Source: Bacteroidetes bacterium HGW-Bacteroidetes-16 (lineage in GTDB: Bacteria > Bacteroidota > Bacteroidia > Bacteroidales > F082). Taken from it: DNA of 64,000 nucleotides. The notes under the pieces are model-generated. The model made no database searches, was not told the DNA's origin, and was given only the letters and a program-made list of their open reading frames with translations. Shown here one piece after another: positions 55,932 through 64,000 of this stretch. Location of the stretch: assembly GCA_002840975.1 (NCBI GenBank), contig PHDN01000001.1, positions 62,001-126,000 on the forward strand, written 5' to 3'. Position 1 is the first letter of the stretch. Every line of letters begins with the position of its first letter. The position numbers and the translations under genes were made by a program.

Positions 55932-56720
55932 CTATTTGTGATAGGCATTGGCTTTGGCCAGAAAGGCATGTCCGATGGGGTCAGAATATGGACGACCGGG
56001 TTTCATCCGTTCGGGATGCCATTGCATCGCAAATAAAAAGCCATGGTTCTCAGGATTTTTCCAGGAAACTGCTTCAGGAAGACTGTCGGGTGCATAGGCC
56101 ACAATCGAAAGCGGCTCGGCCAACCGATCAATGGCCTGGTGGTGATTGCTGGTAACAGAGTCTGATTTGGCTCCTGTCATTTCTATCAGAATGGAACCAG
56201 AAACGGCTGTAACAGGATGAATACAATTCAGGTAATCCTCCTGCTGATGAATGACAGTGGTGTCAAAATCGGTTGGAATATCCACAACAAGGCTGCCTTC
56301 CAGGGCCACATTTAGAATCTGCTCACCCCGACAAACTCCGAGAATAGGAATTTTGTGCTGCACAGCAAAATCGATCAACGCCATTTCAAGGCTGTCGCGG
56401 TAATGGTCGAATTCACCACAACGCGAAGTATCGGCAAGTTGATCATAATATCCGGGATAAACATCTTCACCGCCCGTCAGGAGCAGTCCATTGCACCCGT
56501 TTAAAATAGACAAAGCCGAGTCAATTCCCAATGGATAAAGATTAATGGTTTTTACCGTGCTGTCGTTGCGCTGGAGCCATTGAACATAGGCATCACTTTG
56601 TTTGCTGACAGCAATGGTTAGGGAAGGTTGGGTTGCGGTAGTACAACCGATCAGGATCATCGACCAGACAATGGCGAATCCTAAACTCAAAGTGCGGGAT
56701 GTGTGGAAACTTTCTTTCAT
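55932..56720 (-). CDS. Class I glutamine amidotransferase-like peptidase C26 lipoprotein (gamma-glutamyl hydrolase type)
   Basis: 262 residues. A lipoprotein signal with lipobox MILIGC (Cys near residue 26) exports it. Catalytic elements of the peptidase C26/PuuD group are present: GLLLTGGEDVYP (oxyanion/substrate loop), nucleophile Cys in LGVCRGEQILNVALEG, and histidine-glutamate in AMQWHPE near the C-terminus, with SNHHQA before it. It probably hydrolyses gamma-glutamyl bonds in the periplasm. Cytoplasmic PuuD-like enzymes are the better-known relatives, so an exported version is a little unusual. It is divergent from the ABC import operon with 81 bases between. Confidence 0.88.
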   Translation of the reverse strand: MKESFHTSRTLSLGFAIVWSMILIGCTTATQPSLTIAVSKQSDAYVQWLQRNDSTVKTINLYPLGIDSALSILNGCNGLLLTGGEDVYPGYYDQLADTSRCGEFDHYRDSLEMALIDFAVQHKIPILGVCRGEQILNVALEGSLVVDIPTDFDTTVIHQQEDYLNCIHPVTAVSGSILIEMTGAKSDSVTSNHHQAIDRLAEPLSIVAYAPDSLPEAVSWKNPENHGFLFAMQWHPERMKPGRPYSDPIGHAFLAKANAYHK

Positions 56721-56801
56721 AGGATAAAAGTAGGTGAAATATATTAAAACCTGAACAATCTACGCAAAGTATCTCCCCGACTAAATGTTTACTTTTGCTG
56801 C

Positions 56802-57965
56802 ATGAAATCTCTCTCTACCTTATTCAGTAAAGCACTTCGGGTTTTAAGCATGTTAATCATGCTGGTTGTTTTGGTCAATTCAGGATGTAATAGCCCGCAA
56901 ACAAACGCTGGTAAATCCGATGAAAATCCAACGCAGAAGAGTATTGTAAAGTATGCGCATGGTTTCAATATTCTCGATCGGGGAGATGGTTCCTTCCGTC
57001 TTTTGATTTTTAATCCCGAAATCCCAAAGGAGGTTTTTTTTTCGTGCACGCTGGTACCAAATAACAGCACTGTCAAACTAAATAACGAGGAGTTAATCCT
57101 GCAGGTTCCCATCGACAGTGTGGCCGTATTTTCAGCAACTCAACTCAGCAGCATGGCCATTTTGAATGAGCTTGACAGGGTAGTTGGAGTGTCGGAAGCC
57201 AGGTACATCACCAATCCTGTCATGAAACAGCGCATTGAAGAAGGCAAGGCTGTGGAGTTGGGAAACAACGGTGCTTTTTTTGTGGAACGAACCCTCGCAC
57301 TGCATCCGCAGGTAATTTTTTACTCGCCCTATCTGCTTAACGAGGCACACCCCTTGGCAGCCAGCCACCAGATCATGATTCCGTTTCTGGATTTTCTGGA
57401 AACCAATCCCCTGGGTAGGGCCGAATGGATTAAATTTACAGCCCTCTTTTTTGGTCAGCTTCCAAAAGCAGACAGCCTGTTCAACACGATGGTACAATCC
57501 TACGACAGCCTGAAAAAGCTGGCCACAAGTGTGGCTTACCGTCCTACCGTCATGTCAGACAAATATTTCGCCGACCAATGGTATATGCCCGGTGGACAAA
57601 GCTACATGGCCATGATGATTGCCGATGCCGGAGGCGATTATCTCTGGAAAGACGACCCACACAATGCCAGCATTCCCCTGAATCTGGAAACGGTGCTCAG
57701 CAAAGCCTCACACGCTGATTTCTGGCGCATTGTAGGTTCGTATGATGGAGATCCATCCTACGAAAAGCTGGGCAGTGAAAATGAGTTTTATTCCCATTTC
57801 GATGCGTTTAAAAAAAGGAAAGTGCTTTTTTGTGATTCTCGCAAAACCGGATATTTTGAAGAGGGACCTCTTCAACCTCAGATCCAGCTGGCAGATTTAA
57901 TTCATGCCTTTCATCCTGAACTGCTTCCTGATTATAAGCCTGTTTACTACAAACTGATTCCCTGA
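56802..57965 (+). CDS. ABC importer substrate-binding lipoprotein (FecB/BtuF-type)
   Basis: 387 residues. Signal peptide with lipobox VNSGC (Cys near residue 29). The body follows periplasmic binding proteins with a rigid connecting helix: AILNELDRVVGVSEARYITNP, LHPQVIFYSPY and YMPGGQSYMAMMIADAGGDY are typical of the metal-chelate/cobalamin group. It delivers its ligand to the permease encoded next. Siderophore-iron, haem and cobalamin are all possible; I see no cobalamin riboswitch upstream, and the 5' gap is only 81 bases. First gene of the FecBCD-type operon. Confidence 0.88.
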   Translation: MKSLSTLFSKALRVLSMLIMLVVLVNSGCNSPQTNAGKSDENPTQKSIVKYAHGFNILDRGDGSFRLLIFNPEIPKEVFFSCTLVPNNSTVKLNNEELILQVPIDSVAVFSATQLSSMAILNELDRVVGVSEARYITNPVMKQRIEEGKAVELGNNGAFFVERTLALHPQVIFYSPYLLNEAHPLAASHQIMIPFLDFLETNPLGRAEWIKFTALFFGQLPKADSLFNTMVQSYDSLKKLATSVAYRPTVMSDKYFADQWYMPGGQSYMAMMIADAGGDYLWKDDPHNASIPLNLETVLSKASHADFWRIVGSYDGDPSYEKLGSENEFYSHFDAFKKRKVLFCDSRKTGYFEEGPLQPQIQLADLIHAFHPELLPDYKPVYYKLIP

Positions 57966-58063
57966 TATCATTCAATTTTCCCTGATTATCAACAAATCCT
58001 TTCTTGAAAACTAATTGGTGGCCTGGTTAAAGAATAGACCGGAAAACTGTACTTTTGGCCTGC

Positions 58064-59101
58064 ATGTCGACAACAGGAAATAGAACTTTGTGGATGGCAG
58101 TCGTTGGGCTGTTTATTTTGGTGCTTTTTGCCGCCAATCTCTGGTATGGTTCCGTTTGGCTGGCCTGGCGGGATGTTTGGGGCATCTTAACCGGAAATCC
58201 GTTGGTAGATCCTGTTTCACAGGTCATTGTATTGCAATACAGGTTACCCCAGGCCATTACGGCCCTAGCCGTTGGGATGGCTTTGAGTGTGGCCGGTTTG
58301 TTGCTTCAAACCACTTTTGGAAACCCACTGGCGGGACCTTCCGTTCTGGGTATCAGTTCAGGAGCCAGTTTTGGAGTAGCATTGGTACTTTTATTTGGAG
58401 GTGTTTCAGGCATATATTTGGTAAGCAACGACTGGCTGTACCGTGATTTCCTGATGGTGGTTGCTGCTCTGGCAGGAGCACTGATTGTATTGTCGGTGAT
58501 TGTATTTGTTTCGTCGCGTATTGGTCATGCCGTTACGGTGTTGATTATTGGCATCATGATTGGCTATCTGGTAAGTGCTGCCGTTGGAACCATGCAGTTC
58601 TACAGCAGTTCGCAGGATTTGCAAGCTTATGTACTTTGGGGACTGGGAAGCTTTTCCAAAACCAGCCTTTCACAGGCACTGGGACTGCTTTTTGGGATTT
58701 TACTCACTTCGGCATCGGCCTTTTGGTTTATCAGGCCACTAAACGCGCTCCTTTTGGGGGAAAGCTATGCCCGTAGTACAGGCTTTAACACACGTCTTGT
58801 CCAACGGTCGCTTATTCTGATTTCGGGAATCCTCATTGCGTTGGGCACGGCTTTTACCGGCCCCATTGCATTTATCGGACTGGCCGTTCCCCATCTGGCA
58901 CGCACGTTTTTTAATACCTCCAACCACCGGGTTTTACTTCCGGCGGTGTTGCTTTTTGGCGCCGCACTTAGTCTGCTTTGTAACCTTATTGCCCGTTTAC
59001 CGGGATGGGATTCATCTCTGCCAATCAACGCGGTTACTTCGGTCATTGGCGCCCCCATTGTAATTTGGGTGATTATAAAAGGGAGGTCCTATGGCAAATA
59101 A
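58064..59101 (+). CDS. FecCD/BtuC-type ABC importer permease
   Basis: About 345 residues from the ATG at 58064; a TTG at 58055 would add three residues. Nine or ten membrane helices. Family motifs: RLPQAITALAVGMALSVAGLLLQTTFGNPLAGPSVLGISSGASFG, the highly conserved N-terminal region of FecCD permeases, and GPIAFIGLAVPHLAR with the coupling helix. It overlaps the ATPase gene by 11 bases, indicating translational coupling. It transports the ligand captured by the preceding binding lipoprotein. Confidence 0.94.
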   Translation: MSTTGNRTLWMAVVGLFILVLFAANLWYGSVWLAWRDVWGILTGNPLVDPVSQVIVLQYRLPQAITALAVGMALSVAGLLLQTTFGNPLAGPSVLGISSGASFGVALVLLFGGVSGIYLVSNDWLYRDFLMVVAALAGALIVLSVIVFVSSRIGHAVTVLIIGIMIGYLVSAAVGTMQFYSSSQDLQAYVLWGLGSFSKTSLSQALGLLFGILLTSASAFWFIRPLNALLLGESYARSTGFNTRLVQRSLILISGILIALGTAFTGPIAFIGLAVPHLARTFFNTSNHRVLLPAVLLFGAALSLLCNLIARLPGWDSSLPINAVTSVIGAPIVIWVIIKGRSYGK

Positions 59102-59909
59102 GGCATTAATGAATGAAACGTTGCTTCAGCTAAAGGAACTTGAAACGGGTTATTCAGGTGGAAAAAATCCTGTTGTTATCAGTCGGAAAATAGAAGCGTC
59201 GCTGGTTTTAGGTCAGTTTGTAGCGATCCTGGGACCCAATGGTGCAGGCAAATCTACTTTGATGAAAACCATTCTCGGACACCTTGTTCCCCTTTCGGGG
59301 GAGGTACTTTGGAAAGGCCGGCCACTTCATCAGATGTCGGTGAAACAGGTGGCAAGATGTATGTCGGCAGTACTAACCGATAAAATTGATGACCGCTACC
59401 TGACCGCCGTGGACGTGGTTTCCACCGGCAGGTATCCTTACGGATCGCTCACAGGCAGGTTAACGCAGGAAGACAGGCAAATCATCTCATCATCCATGAA
59501 ATCCACCGGAGTAACGCATTTGTCAGAGCGCAGGTTTTTTTCGCTGAGTGATGGCGAAAAGCAAAAAACCATGATTGCCAGGGCACTCGCCCAAAACACA
59601 CCCTTGATTTGTCTGGACGAACCCACCGCGTTTATTGATTCTCCCGGCAAGGTAGCCATCATGCAGTTGTTAAAGGGCCTGGTGGCCGACAAAACGAAGA
59701 CTGTATTGCTAACCACCCACGACAGCGAATTGGCGCTGCAATTTGCCGATGAGCTTTGGCTGGTTGGAAAAAATCATACTTTTGAAGCGGGAACTCCCAC
59801 ATCTTTGATCGGGAACGGGCATATCAACCAGCTTTTCGATCAGGAAGGAGTAATCTTTAATCCGTCTACATTGCGTTTTGAATCAAAATATTTTGAACCT
59901 GAACTATAA
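59091..59909 (+). CDS. FecE/BtuD-type ABC importer ATPase
   Basis: 272 residues. Walker A GPNGAGKST is near residue 48, the signature LSDGEKQKTMIARALAQ near residue 150 (LSDGE rather than LSGGE), Walker B LICLDEPTAFID near residue 173, and the switch histidine in TTHDSEL. Typical of ATPases for metal-chelate import. It overlaps the permease gene by 11 bases and is followed after 10 bases by an amidohydrolase, so all four genes are likely on one transcript. Confidence 0.94.
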   Translation: MANKALMNETLLQLKELETGYSGGKNPVVISRKIEASLVLGQFVAILGPNGAGKSTLMKTILGHLVPLSGEVLWKGRPLHQMSVKQVARCMSAVLTDKIDDRYLTAVDVVSTGRYPYGSLTGRLTQEDRQIISSSMKSTGVTHLSERRFFSLSDGEKQKTMIARALAQNTPLICLDEPTAFIDSPGKVAIMQLLKGLVADKTKTVLLTTHDSELALQFADELWLVGKNHTFEAGTPTSLIGNGHINQLFDQEGVIFNPSTLRFESKYFEPEL

Positions 59910-59919
59910 ATACCGGACT

Positions 59920-61560
59920 ATGAAAAACCCTACTTTTCTGATTCTGTTAATATCCATTATAACCATGACATCCTGCATCCACAAAAAACAAACCGTCGAT
60001 TTAATCGTCTATAACGCTTCTGTTTACACCCTCGACACCGCCTTTTCGAAGGGTACCGCTTTTGCAGTAGACAAGGGGAAATTTGTGGCAGTTGGCCAGG
60101 ATGCCACTATACTGGCCGATTTTGAAAGCACCCAAAAACTGGATGCCGGGGGAAAGCCTGTTTATCCGGGTTTTAACGATGGTCACAGTCATTTTATGGG
60201 GTATGGCCTCGCGCTTACCCAATATGCCAATCTGGTAGGGTTAACTTCCTTTGATGACTTACTCGCTGCTCTACAGAAATTTCACAAGGACTACCCGGGC
60301 CACTGGATTCTTGGCCGTGGCTGGGATCAAAACCTTTGGGAAATAAAGGAATTTCCCGATAACACCCGGCTTGATGCGATCTTTCCAAAAATTCCTGTTG
60401 TGCTTATCCGCATCGACGGACATGCGGTTCTGGCCAACTCAGCCGCACTGGCCATTGCCGGAATCGATAAAAACACTAGAATTGCCGGTGGCGAAATTAT
60501 CCTGAAAAATGGCAAGCCTACCGGCGTGTTCCTCGACAATGCCGCCGACCGGATGAAGGGTTTTATCCCAAAAACAACCGATATCCAGAAAATCAACGCT
60601 TTGATGCTGGCACAAAAGAACTGTTTTGCCAAAGGATTGACTACCGTTACCGATGCAGGCCTTGACAAGGAAGATATTCTCTTAATTGATTCGCTTCAGA
60701 AAGCAGGACAGCTTCAGATGAAAGTGTATGCCATGCTGAGTCCTACGAAGGAAAATCTGGATTATTTCTTCCCGAAAGGAGCACTTCATGAGGATAAACT
60801 AACGGTAAGCAGCGTGAAGTTGTATGCCGATGGAGCGCTGGGTTCCAGGGGTGCCTTGTTGCTGAAACCCTATTCGGATGATCCGGGAAATTCGGGTTTG
60901 CAGATGGAACCGACCTCGTATTATGACAGCCTTTGCCGATTGGCTTATGAAAATGGTTTCCAGGTGAACACCCATGCCATTGGCGATTCGGCTAACCGAC
61001 TGGTGCTGGATGTTTATGGAGCCATCCTCAAAGGTAAAAACGACCTGCGCTGGCGCATCGAACATGCCCAAATTGTAAATACAGATGACATGCACAAGTT
61101 TGGGGAGTTTTCGGTAATCCCGTCTATTCAGAGCACACACTGTACCTCAGACATGGACTGGGCAGATGAACGTTTGGGGCCCGATCGGATAAAAGAGGCC
61201 TATACCGCCAAACAACTTCTGGAGGAAAATGGCTGGCTGGTGAATGGCACCGATTTCCCCATCGAGGACATCAACCCATTGTACACTTTTTACGCTGCAG
61301 TAAGCCGGAAACACCCGGACGGAACTCCGGATGGTGGTTTCCAGATGGGAAACGCGCTAACGCGAAAGGAAGCCCTGTATTCCATCACACTCTGGCCCGC
61401 CAGGGGAAGCTTTGATGAAGACCGCAAAGGCAGCATCGAAGCAGGAAAAGATGCCGATTTTGTGATGCTCGATCATGATGTCATGACCATTGAAGAACAG
61501 GACATTACGGGTATTTCGGTGAAGGGAACATGGATTGACGGAAAAAAGGTATTTGAGTGA
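59920..61560 (+). CDS. Amidohydrolase family 3 lipoprotein (YtcJ-like)
   Basis: About 546 residues from the ATG at 59920; the frame is open 14 codons further upstream but those overlap the ATPase gene. A lipoprotein signal with TMTSC (Cys near residue 19). Metal-dependent hydrolase features: PGFNDGHSHFMGYG (metal-binding H-x-H), a late INTHAIGDSAN-like NTHAIGDSA, RIEHAQIV, and GTDFPIEDINP. It hydrolyses an amide or imine-type bond of an unknown substrate, outside the cytoplasm. The position after the importer may be incidental or reflect processing of an imported compound. Its stop overlaps the next start. Confidence 0.9.
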   Translation: MKNPTFLILLISIITMTSCIHKKQTVDLIVYNASVYTLDTAFSKGTAFAVDKGKFVAVGQDATILADFESTQKLDAGGKPVYPGFNDGHSHFMGYGLALTQYANLVGLTSFDDLLAALQKFHKDYPGHWILGRGWDQNLWEIKEFPDNTRLDAIFPKIPVVLIRIDGHAVLANSAALAIAGIDKNTRIAGGEIILKNGKPTGVFLDNAADRMKGFIPKTTDIQKINALMLAQKNCFAKGLTTVTDAGLDKEDILLIDSLQKAGQLQMKVYAMLSPTKENLDYFFPKGALHEDKLTVSSVKLYADGALGSRGALLLKPYSDDPGNSGLQMEPTSYYDSLCRLAYENGFQVNTHAIGDSANRLVLDVYGAILKGKNDLRWRIEHAQIVNTDDMHKFGEFSVIPSIQSTHCTSDMDWADERLGPDRIKEAYTAKQLLEENGWLVNGTDFPIEDINPLYTFYAAVSRKHPDGTPDGGFQMGNALTRKEALYSITLWPARGSFDEDRKGSIEAGKDADFVMLDHDVMTIEEQDITGISVKGTWIDGKKVFE

Positions 61561-62153
61561 TGAGTGACACGAAAAAATCAAATAATAGCGATCAACCAAT
61601 TATTTCATTCAATTCGCCACAGGAATGGAATGCGTGGCTCGAGCAAAACCACAGAAATTCAAATGGTGTATGGTTGCGGATTTATAAAAAAGACACGGGA
61701 ATCCCTACCACAACTCATGCACAGGCCCTGGAAGAGGCATTGTGTTTTGGCTGGATCGACGGGCAGGCGAAAAAATACGATGAAGCTTCATACCTGCAGA
61801 AATTTACCCCGCGTCGGGCGAAAAGTATCTGGTCGAAAAGAAATGTGGATTATGTGGCACAACTTGAAAAAGAGGGCAGGATGAAGTCAGCAGGCCGGGA
61901 ACAGATTGAGGCTGCGAAAGCCGATGGCAGGTGGGACAGGGCGTATGATTCACCGGTCAATATGACTATGCCCGAAGATTTTCTTAAAGAACTGGCAAAA
62001 AATAAAAAAGCTCAGGCCTTTTTCAAGACCTTAAATAAAACCAATACCTTTGCTATTGGATGGAGACTTCAAACCGCAAAAAAGCCTGAAACAAGAGAGA
62101 AACGAATGAAAATGATACTTGAAATGCTTGCCAGGGAAGAAAAGTTTCATTGA
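61560..62153 (+). CDS. YdeI/OmpD-associated family protein
   Basis: About 197 residues from the ATG at 61560, which overlaps the stop of the amidohydrolase (TGATG). A typical central block EALCFGWIDGQAKKYDEASYLQKFTPRRAKSIWSKRNV and C-terminal region FLKELAKNKKAQAFFKTLNKTNTFAIGWRL match the YdeI family, linked in enterobacteria to OmpD and bacteriocin tolerance. No signal peptide. Biochemical function is not known. It is the last gene of the plus-strand run and is followed by a terminator-like hairpin 400 bases downstream. Confidence 0.88.
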   Translation: MSDTKKSNNSDQPIISFNSPQEWNAWLEQNHRNSNGVWLRIYKKDTGIPTTTHAQALEEALCFGWIDGQAKKYDEASYLQKFTPRRAKSIWSKRNVDYVAQLEKEGRMKSAGREQIEAAKADGRWDRAYDSPVNMTMPEDFLKELAKNKKAQAFFKTLNKTNTFAIGWRLQTAKKPETREKRMKMILEMLAREEKFH

Positions 62154-62396
62154 GTATTTTTCTTTCATTAATAACTGATTAATTTGTTCAACTGCATCAC
62201 TTTTGGTAGAATCCTGCGCAAATCAACCTTTTTTCCCCTGTTTAATAACTTCTTTAAAAAATTTTTGTAACCACCACAATACCAAAGGGATTCCTGCGTA
62301 ATTTTAGTAACACTTTTATTCAACTCTTCAACCTGTGCATGATCATTATAAAAGTGGATAGAACGAGATTGTTAACCTTCATCGAAACAAATCCTT

Positions 62397-62522
62397 ATGA
62401 AGACCAGGCTCCTGTTTAGCTCCGGAATTTTTTTCGTTGCCGCGATCGCAACCACACCCATGACCGTAGTAGATGCCAGTGGTGCAACCGCTTCAGTGAA
62501 CTTTATCATTTCCGAAAGGTAA
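62397..62522 (+). CDS. Possible 41-residue exported peptide (or remnant)
   Basis: An ATG-initiated frame encodes a basic start (MKTRLL), a hydrophobic stretch (FSSGIFFVAAIATT) like a signal sequence, then PMTVVDASGATASVNFIISER, reminiscent of a beta-domain strand pair. The stop lies 34 bases before the terminator hairpin. It could be a small exported peptide, the stub of a decayed secreted protein, or chance. Confidence 0.25.
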   Translation: MKTRLLFSSGIFFVAAIATTPMTVVDASGATASVNFIISER

Positions 62523-62555
62523 ACAGTGGATTTGTCATTGCTACGAATCATTATA

Positions 62556-62596
62556 AAAACAAAAAATGCCGTCTAACGACAGCGTTTTTTGTTTTT
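62556..62596. terminator. Bidirectional intrinsic terminator
   Basis: An A-rich arm (AAAACAAAAAATGCCGTC) and a T-rich arm (GACAGCGTTTTTTGTTTT) flank the loop TAAC. They pair almost completely with two G-T wobbles, giving a GC stem core and U tracts on both strands. It lies between the plus-strand YdeI-family gene and the minus-strand PKD protein, which ends 14 bases away, so it can serve both. Confidence 0.8.
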
Positions 62597-62609
62597 GGCC
62601 ACTTGATGG

Positions 62610-64000
62610 CTATTTCCTGATCACCTTTACCCTGGCCACAACTTCGCCCTTTTCGCGAATGGTAAGCCAATAGATTCCGGATTTGTATTTTGACATGTCC
62701 AATTGACTTTCTAAATCTTCCGAAGTTGTTTCAAACAACTGATTTCCTGCAACATTGGTGAGGATTAAATCGCGTTTCTGCTTATCAGGAAATTGTATTT
62801 GAAGGGTATTGGTTACAGGATTTGGATACACAATGTAAGCTCCTGTTGTTTCATTGTCTATACCCACAGGAATTAAAATATAGTCCACTTTGGTTTCTGT
62901 TATCGTTCCACCGGGACCGGTAGCGGTGAGCGCTACCGTATAATTGCCCACGGCCACATATTCATGAACCGGATTCACATCCTGTGAAGCACCACCATCG
63001 CCAAAACTCCAGTCATACTGATCCACTTCACCGGTGGTCAGGTTGGTGAAGGCAACCTGAAGCGGTGCTTCTCCGAAGGTAGGAGTAGCCGAAAAATCGA
63101 CAACAGGAGGACTTGCCGGAAATACTTCTATATAATCGGTTTTGGTCATCATGTCTGACCCCCCCGGACCTGTTACGGTAAGTGTAATGGTATAATAACC
63201 TGGTGTTTCATAGGTGTAAGAGATATTCTCACCCGAAGCTCCACTTCCGTTACCCAAATCCCAAATCCAACTATCGATGATACCGGTAGACAAACTGGTA
63301 AACGACACCAGCAAAGGAGCATTTCCGGTTGTAGGATTTGCCTCAAAGTCAGCAACAGGGGGCAGGGCAGTTACTTCAATGTAGTCTGTTTTGGTCTCCG
63401 TGTCATTACCATTTGAACCACTTACCGTCAGAGAGACGGTGTAAACTCCATAAGAAGTATAGGTGTGTAACGGATTCTGATCCGATGACTGTTCTCCGTC
63501 TCCAAAATCCCAATCCCAGGTGTCGATAGTTCCAACGGAAAGATCGGTAAATGTAACTTCCAGGGGTTCCGTTCCTGTCAGGGGCGACCCTTCAAAATCA
63601 GCCACAGGACCTGCCGGAGAGCCTGAGTACAAATCCGATTCCCACAATCCGCGGCCAAATGTTCCGGCCCTGAGCAGGCTGTTTTCCGGATTGACATCAT
63701 CATAATAGATGTCCAACTCATTGACAACCACATTGGGTAGTCCGTCAAAAAACGGAACCCAGTATGCAGACCCCACTTTTAGGTAAACACCCACATCTGT
63801 TGCTGCATACAATTCCAGATCGGCGGTATTCTGTTTATTTTGAATGATGCTGTTAATAGGGATTTCTGGTAAGCCGGTTGAAATATCTGACCAGGTGCTG
63901 CCTCCATCAGTACTCTGAAAAACGCCCAGTGCATTAAAACCGCTCATGGTGACCCAGAGTGTGGATGGATCGTCGTTTTTTACCCAAATGTAAGTAATGC
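62610..64000 (-). CDS. Secreted PKD-domain protein with T9SS sorting domain, 5' end outside the window
   Basis: The frame is open to the right edge: codons beyond the internal ATG at 63947 read ITYIWVKNDDPSTLWVTM, so the gene begins outside the window. The visible part starts with BNR/sortilin-like repeats (GVFQSTDGGSTWSDIS, AATDVGVYL, AGTFGRGLWESDLY), then three PKD domains in tandem (about residues 130-205, 210-290 and 295-370 counted from the internal ATG), each with a D-F-G-D-G or D-L-G-N-G type core and a YTVSLTV-type strand. The C-terminal 75 residues, from VYPNPVTNTLQIQFPD to VKVIRK, are a type A T9SS sorting domain. Probably a large secreted or surface-attached protein of adhesive or hydrolytic type; the catalytic part, if any, is not in view. 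Confidence 0.9.
   Translation of the reverse strand, partial: ITYIWVKNDDPSTLWVTMSGFNALGVFQSTDGGSTWSDISTGLPEIPINSIIQNKQNTADLELYAATDVGVYLKVGSAYWVPFFDGLPNVVVNELDIYYDDVNPENSLLRAGTFGRGLWESDLYSGSPAGPVADFEGSPLTGTEPLEVTFTDLSVGTIDTWDWDFGDGEQSSDQNPLHTYTSYGVYTVSLTVSGSNGNDTETKTDYIEVTALPPVADFEANPTTGNAPLLVSFTSLSTGIIDSWIWDLGNGSGASGENISYTYETPGYYTITLTVTGPGGSDMMTKTDYIEVFPASPPVVDFSATPTFGEAPLQVAFTNLTTGEVDQYDWSFGDGGASQDVNPVHEYVAVGNYTVALTATGPGGTITETKVDYILIPVGIDNETTGAYIVYPNPVTNTLQIQFPDKQKRDLILTNVAGNQLFETTSEDLESQLDMSKYKSGIYWLTIREKGEVVARVKVIRK

Larger units (their letters stand above)
62154..62609. other. Intergenic region with one tiny open frame and a terminator
   Basis: 456 bases between convergent genes. It holds a 41-codon open frame (62397-62522) and a strong bidirectional hairpin (62556-62596); nothing else is supported. 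The first 240 bases are AT-rich without clear signals. Confidence 0.6.

Noticed and set aside
56721-56801. Cobalamin riboswitch upstream of the FecBCD-type operon
   Set aside because: The 81-base gap is too short for the element and lacks its conserved box.
1-64000. tRNA, rRNA, CRISPR arrays, insertion sequences, integrases, attachment sites
   Set aside because: None could be supported anywhere in the window.

Overview
The window reads as a chromosomal segment of a Bacteroidota bacterium, probably in or near the marine/anaerobic Bacteroidia (Marinilabiliales-like; placement is inference). Evidence: two proteins end in type IX secretion (T9SS) sorting domains, one carries several PKD domains, starts lack strong Shine-Dalgarno sequences, the DNA is AT-rich, there are many very large hybrid histidine kinases, and a Nudix-type regulator controls a sugar operon. 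I see no tRNA, rRNA, CRISPR array, transposase or phage gene.

Region 1 (1-14.7 kb, mostly + strand) is a surface-polysaccharide locus. It holds an MBOAT acyltransferase (cut by the left edge), its SGNH-like partner, two tandem paralogous GT-C-like membrane proteins, a GT2 polyprenyl-sugar transferase, a convergent SAM methyltransferase with an 11-base poly-C/G tract, a Wzt/Wzm-type ABC exporter, an RgpF-like protein, a WcaJ/WbaP-type initiating sugar-phosphate transferase and an APS kinase. The MBOAT partner and both GT-C proteins carry the same C-terminal beta-rich module. A lipoprotein with a degenerate cyanophycinase fold (14.7-15.5 kb) closes the region.

Region 2 (15.7-33.9 kb, - strand) is a block of five giant histidine kinases, an orphan CheR-like methyltransferase and a decayed kinase remnant. 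Four of the kinases carry, inside the ATPase-domain coding sequence at the same protein position and in the same frame, a near-perfect 30-40 bp palindrome. Arm sequences differ between genes but both arms change together. This is the most unusual signal in the window.

Region 3 (34-38 kb, - strand) has a 617-aa protein with a possible FMN TIM barrel and an ABC-2 type transporter pair.

Region 4 (38.4-43.9 kb, + strand) is a five-gene operon: patatin-like lipase, two unrecognised soluble proteins, a probable outer-membrane barrel and a VWA lipoprotein. I do not recognise this set as a described system.

Region 5 (44.0-52.8 kb, - strand) is a compact beta-galactan utilisation operon: Nudix-type regulator, secreted GH53 endo-galactanase, GH2 beta-galactosidase, galactokinase, SGLT-type symporter and galactose mutarotase. 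Two inverted repeats lie upstream of the regulator.

Region 6 (53-64 kb) contains a conserved secreted protein often labelled asparagine synthetase B, a cold-shock-domain protein, an SDR epimerase, a class I amidotransferase-like lipoprotein, a FecBCD/BtuFCD-type import operon followed by an amidohydrolase and a YdeI-family protein, a bidirectional terminator, and the C-terminal part of a PKD/T9SS secreted protein cut by the right edge.
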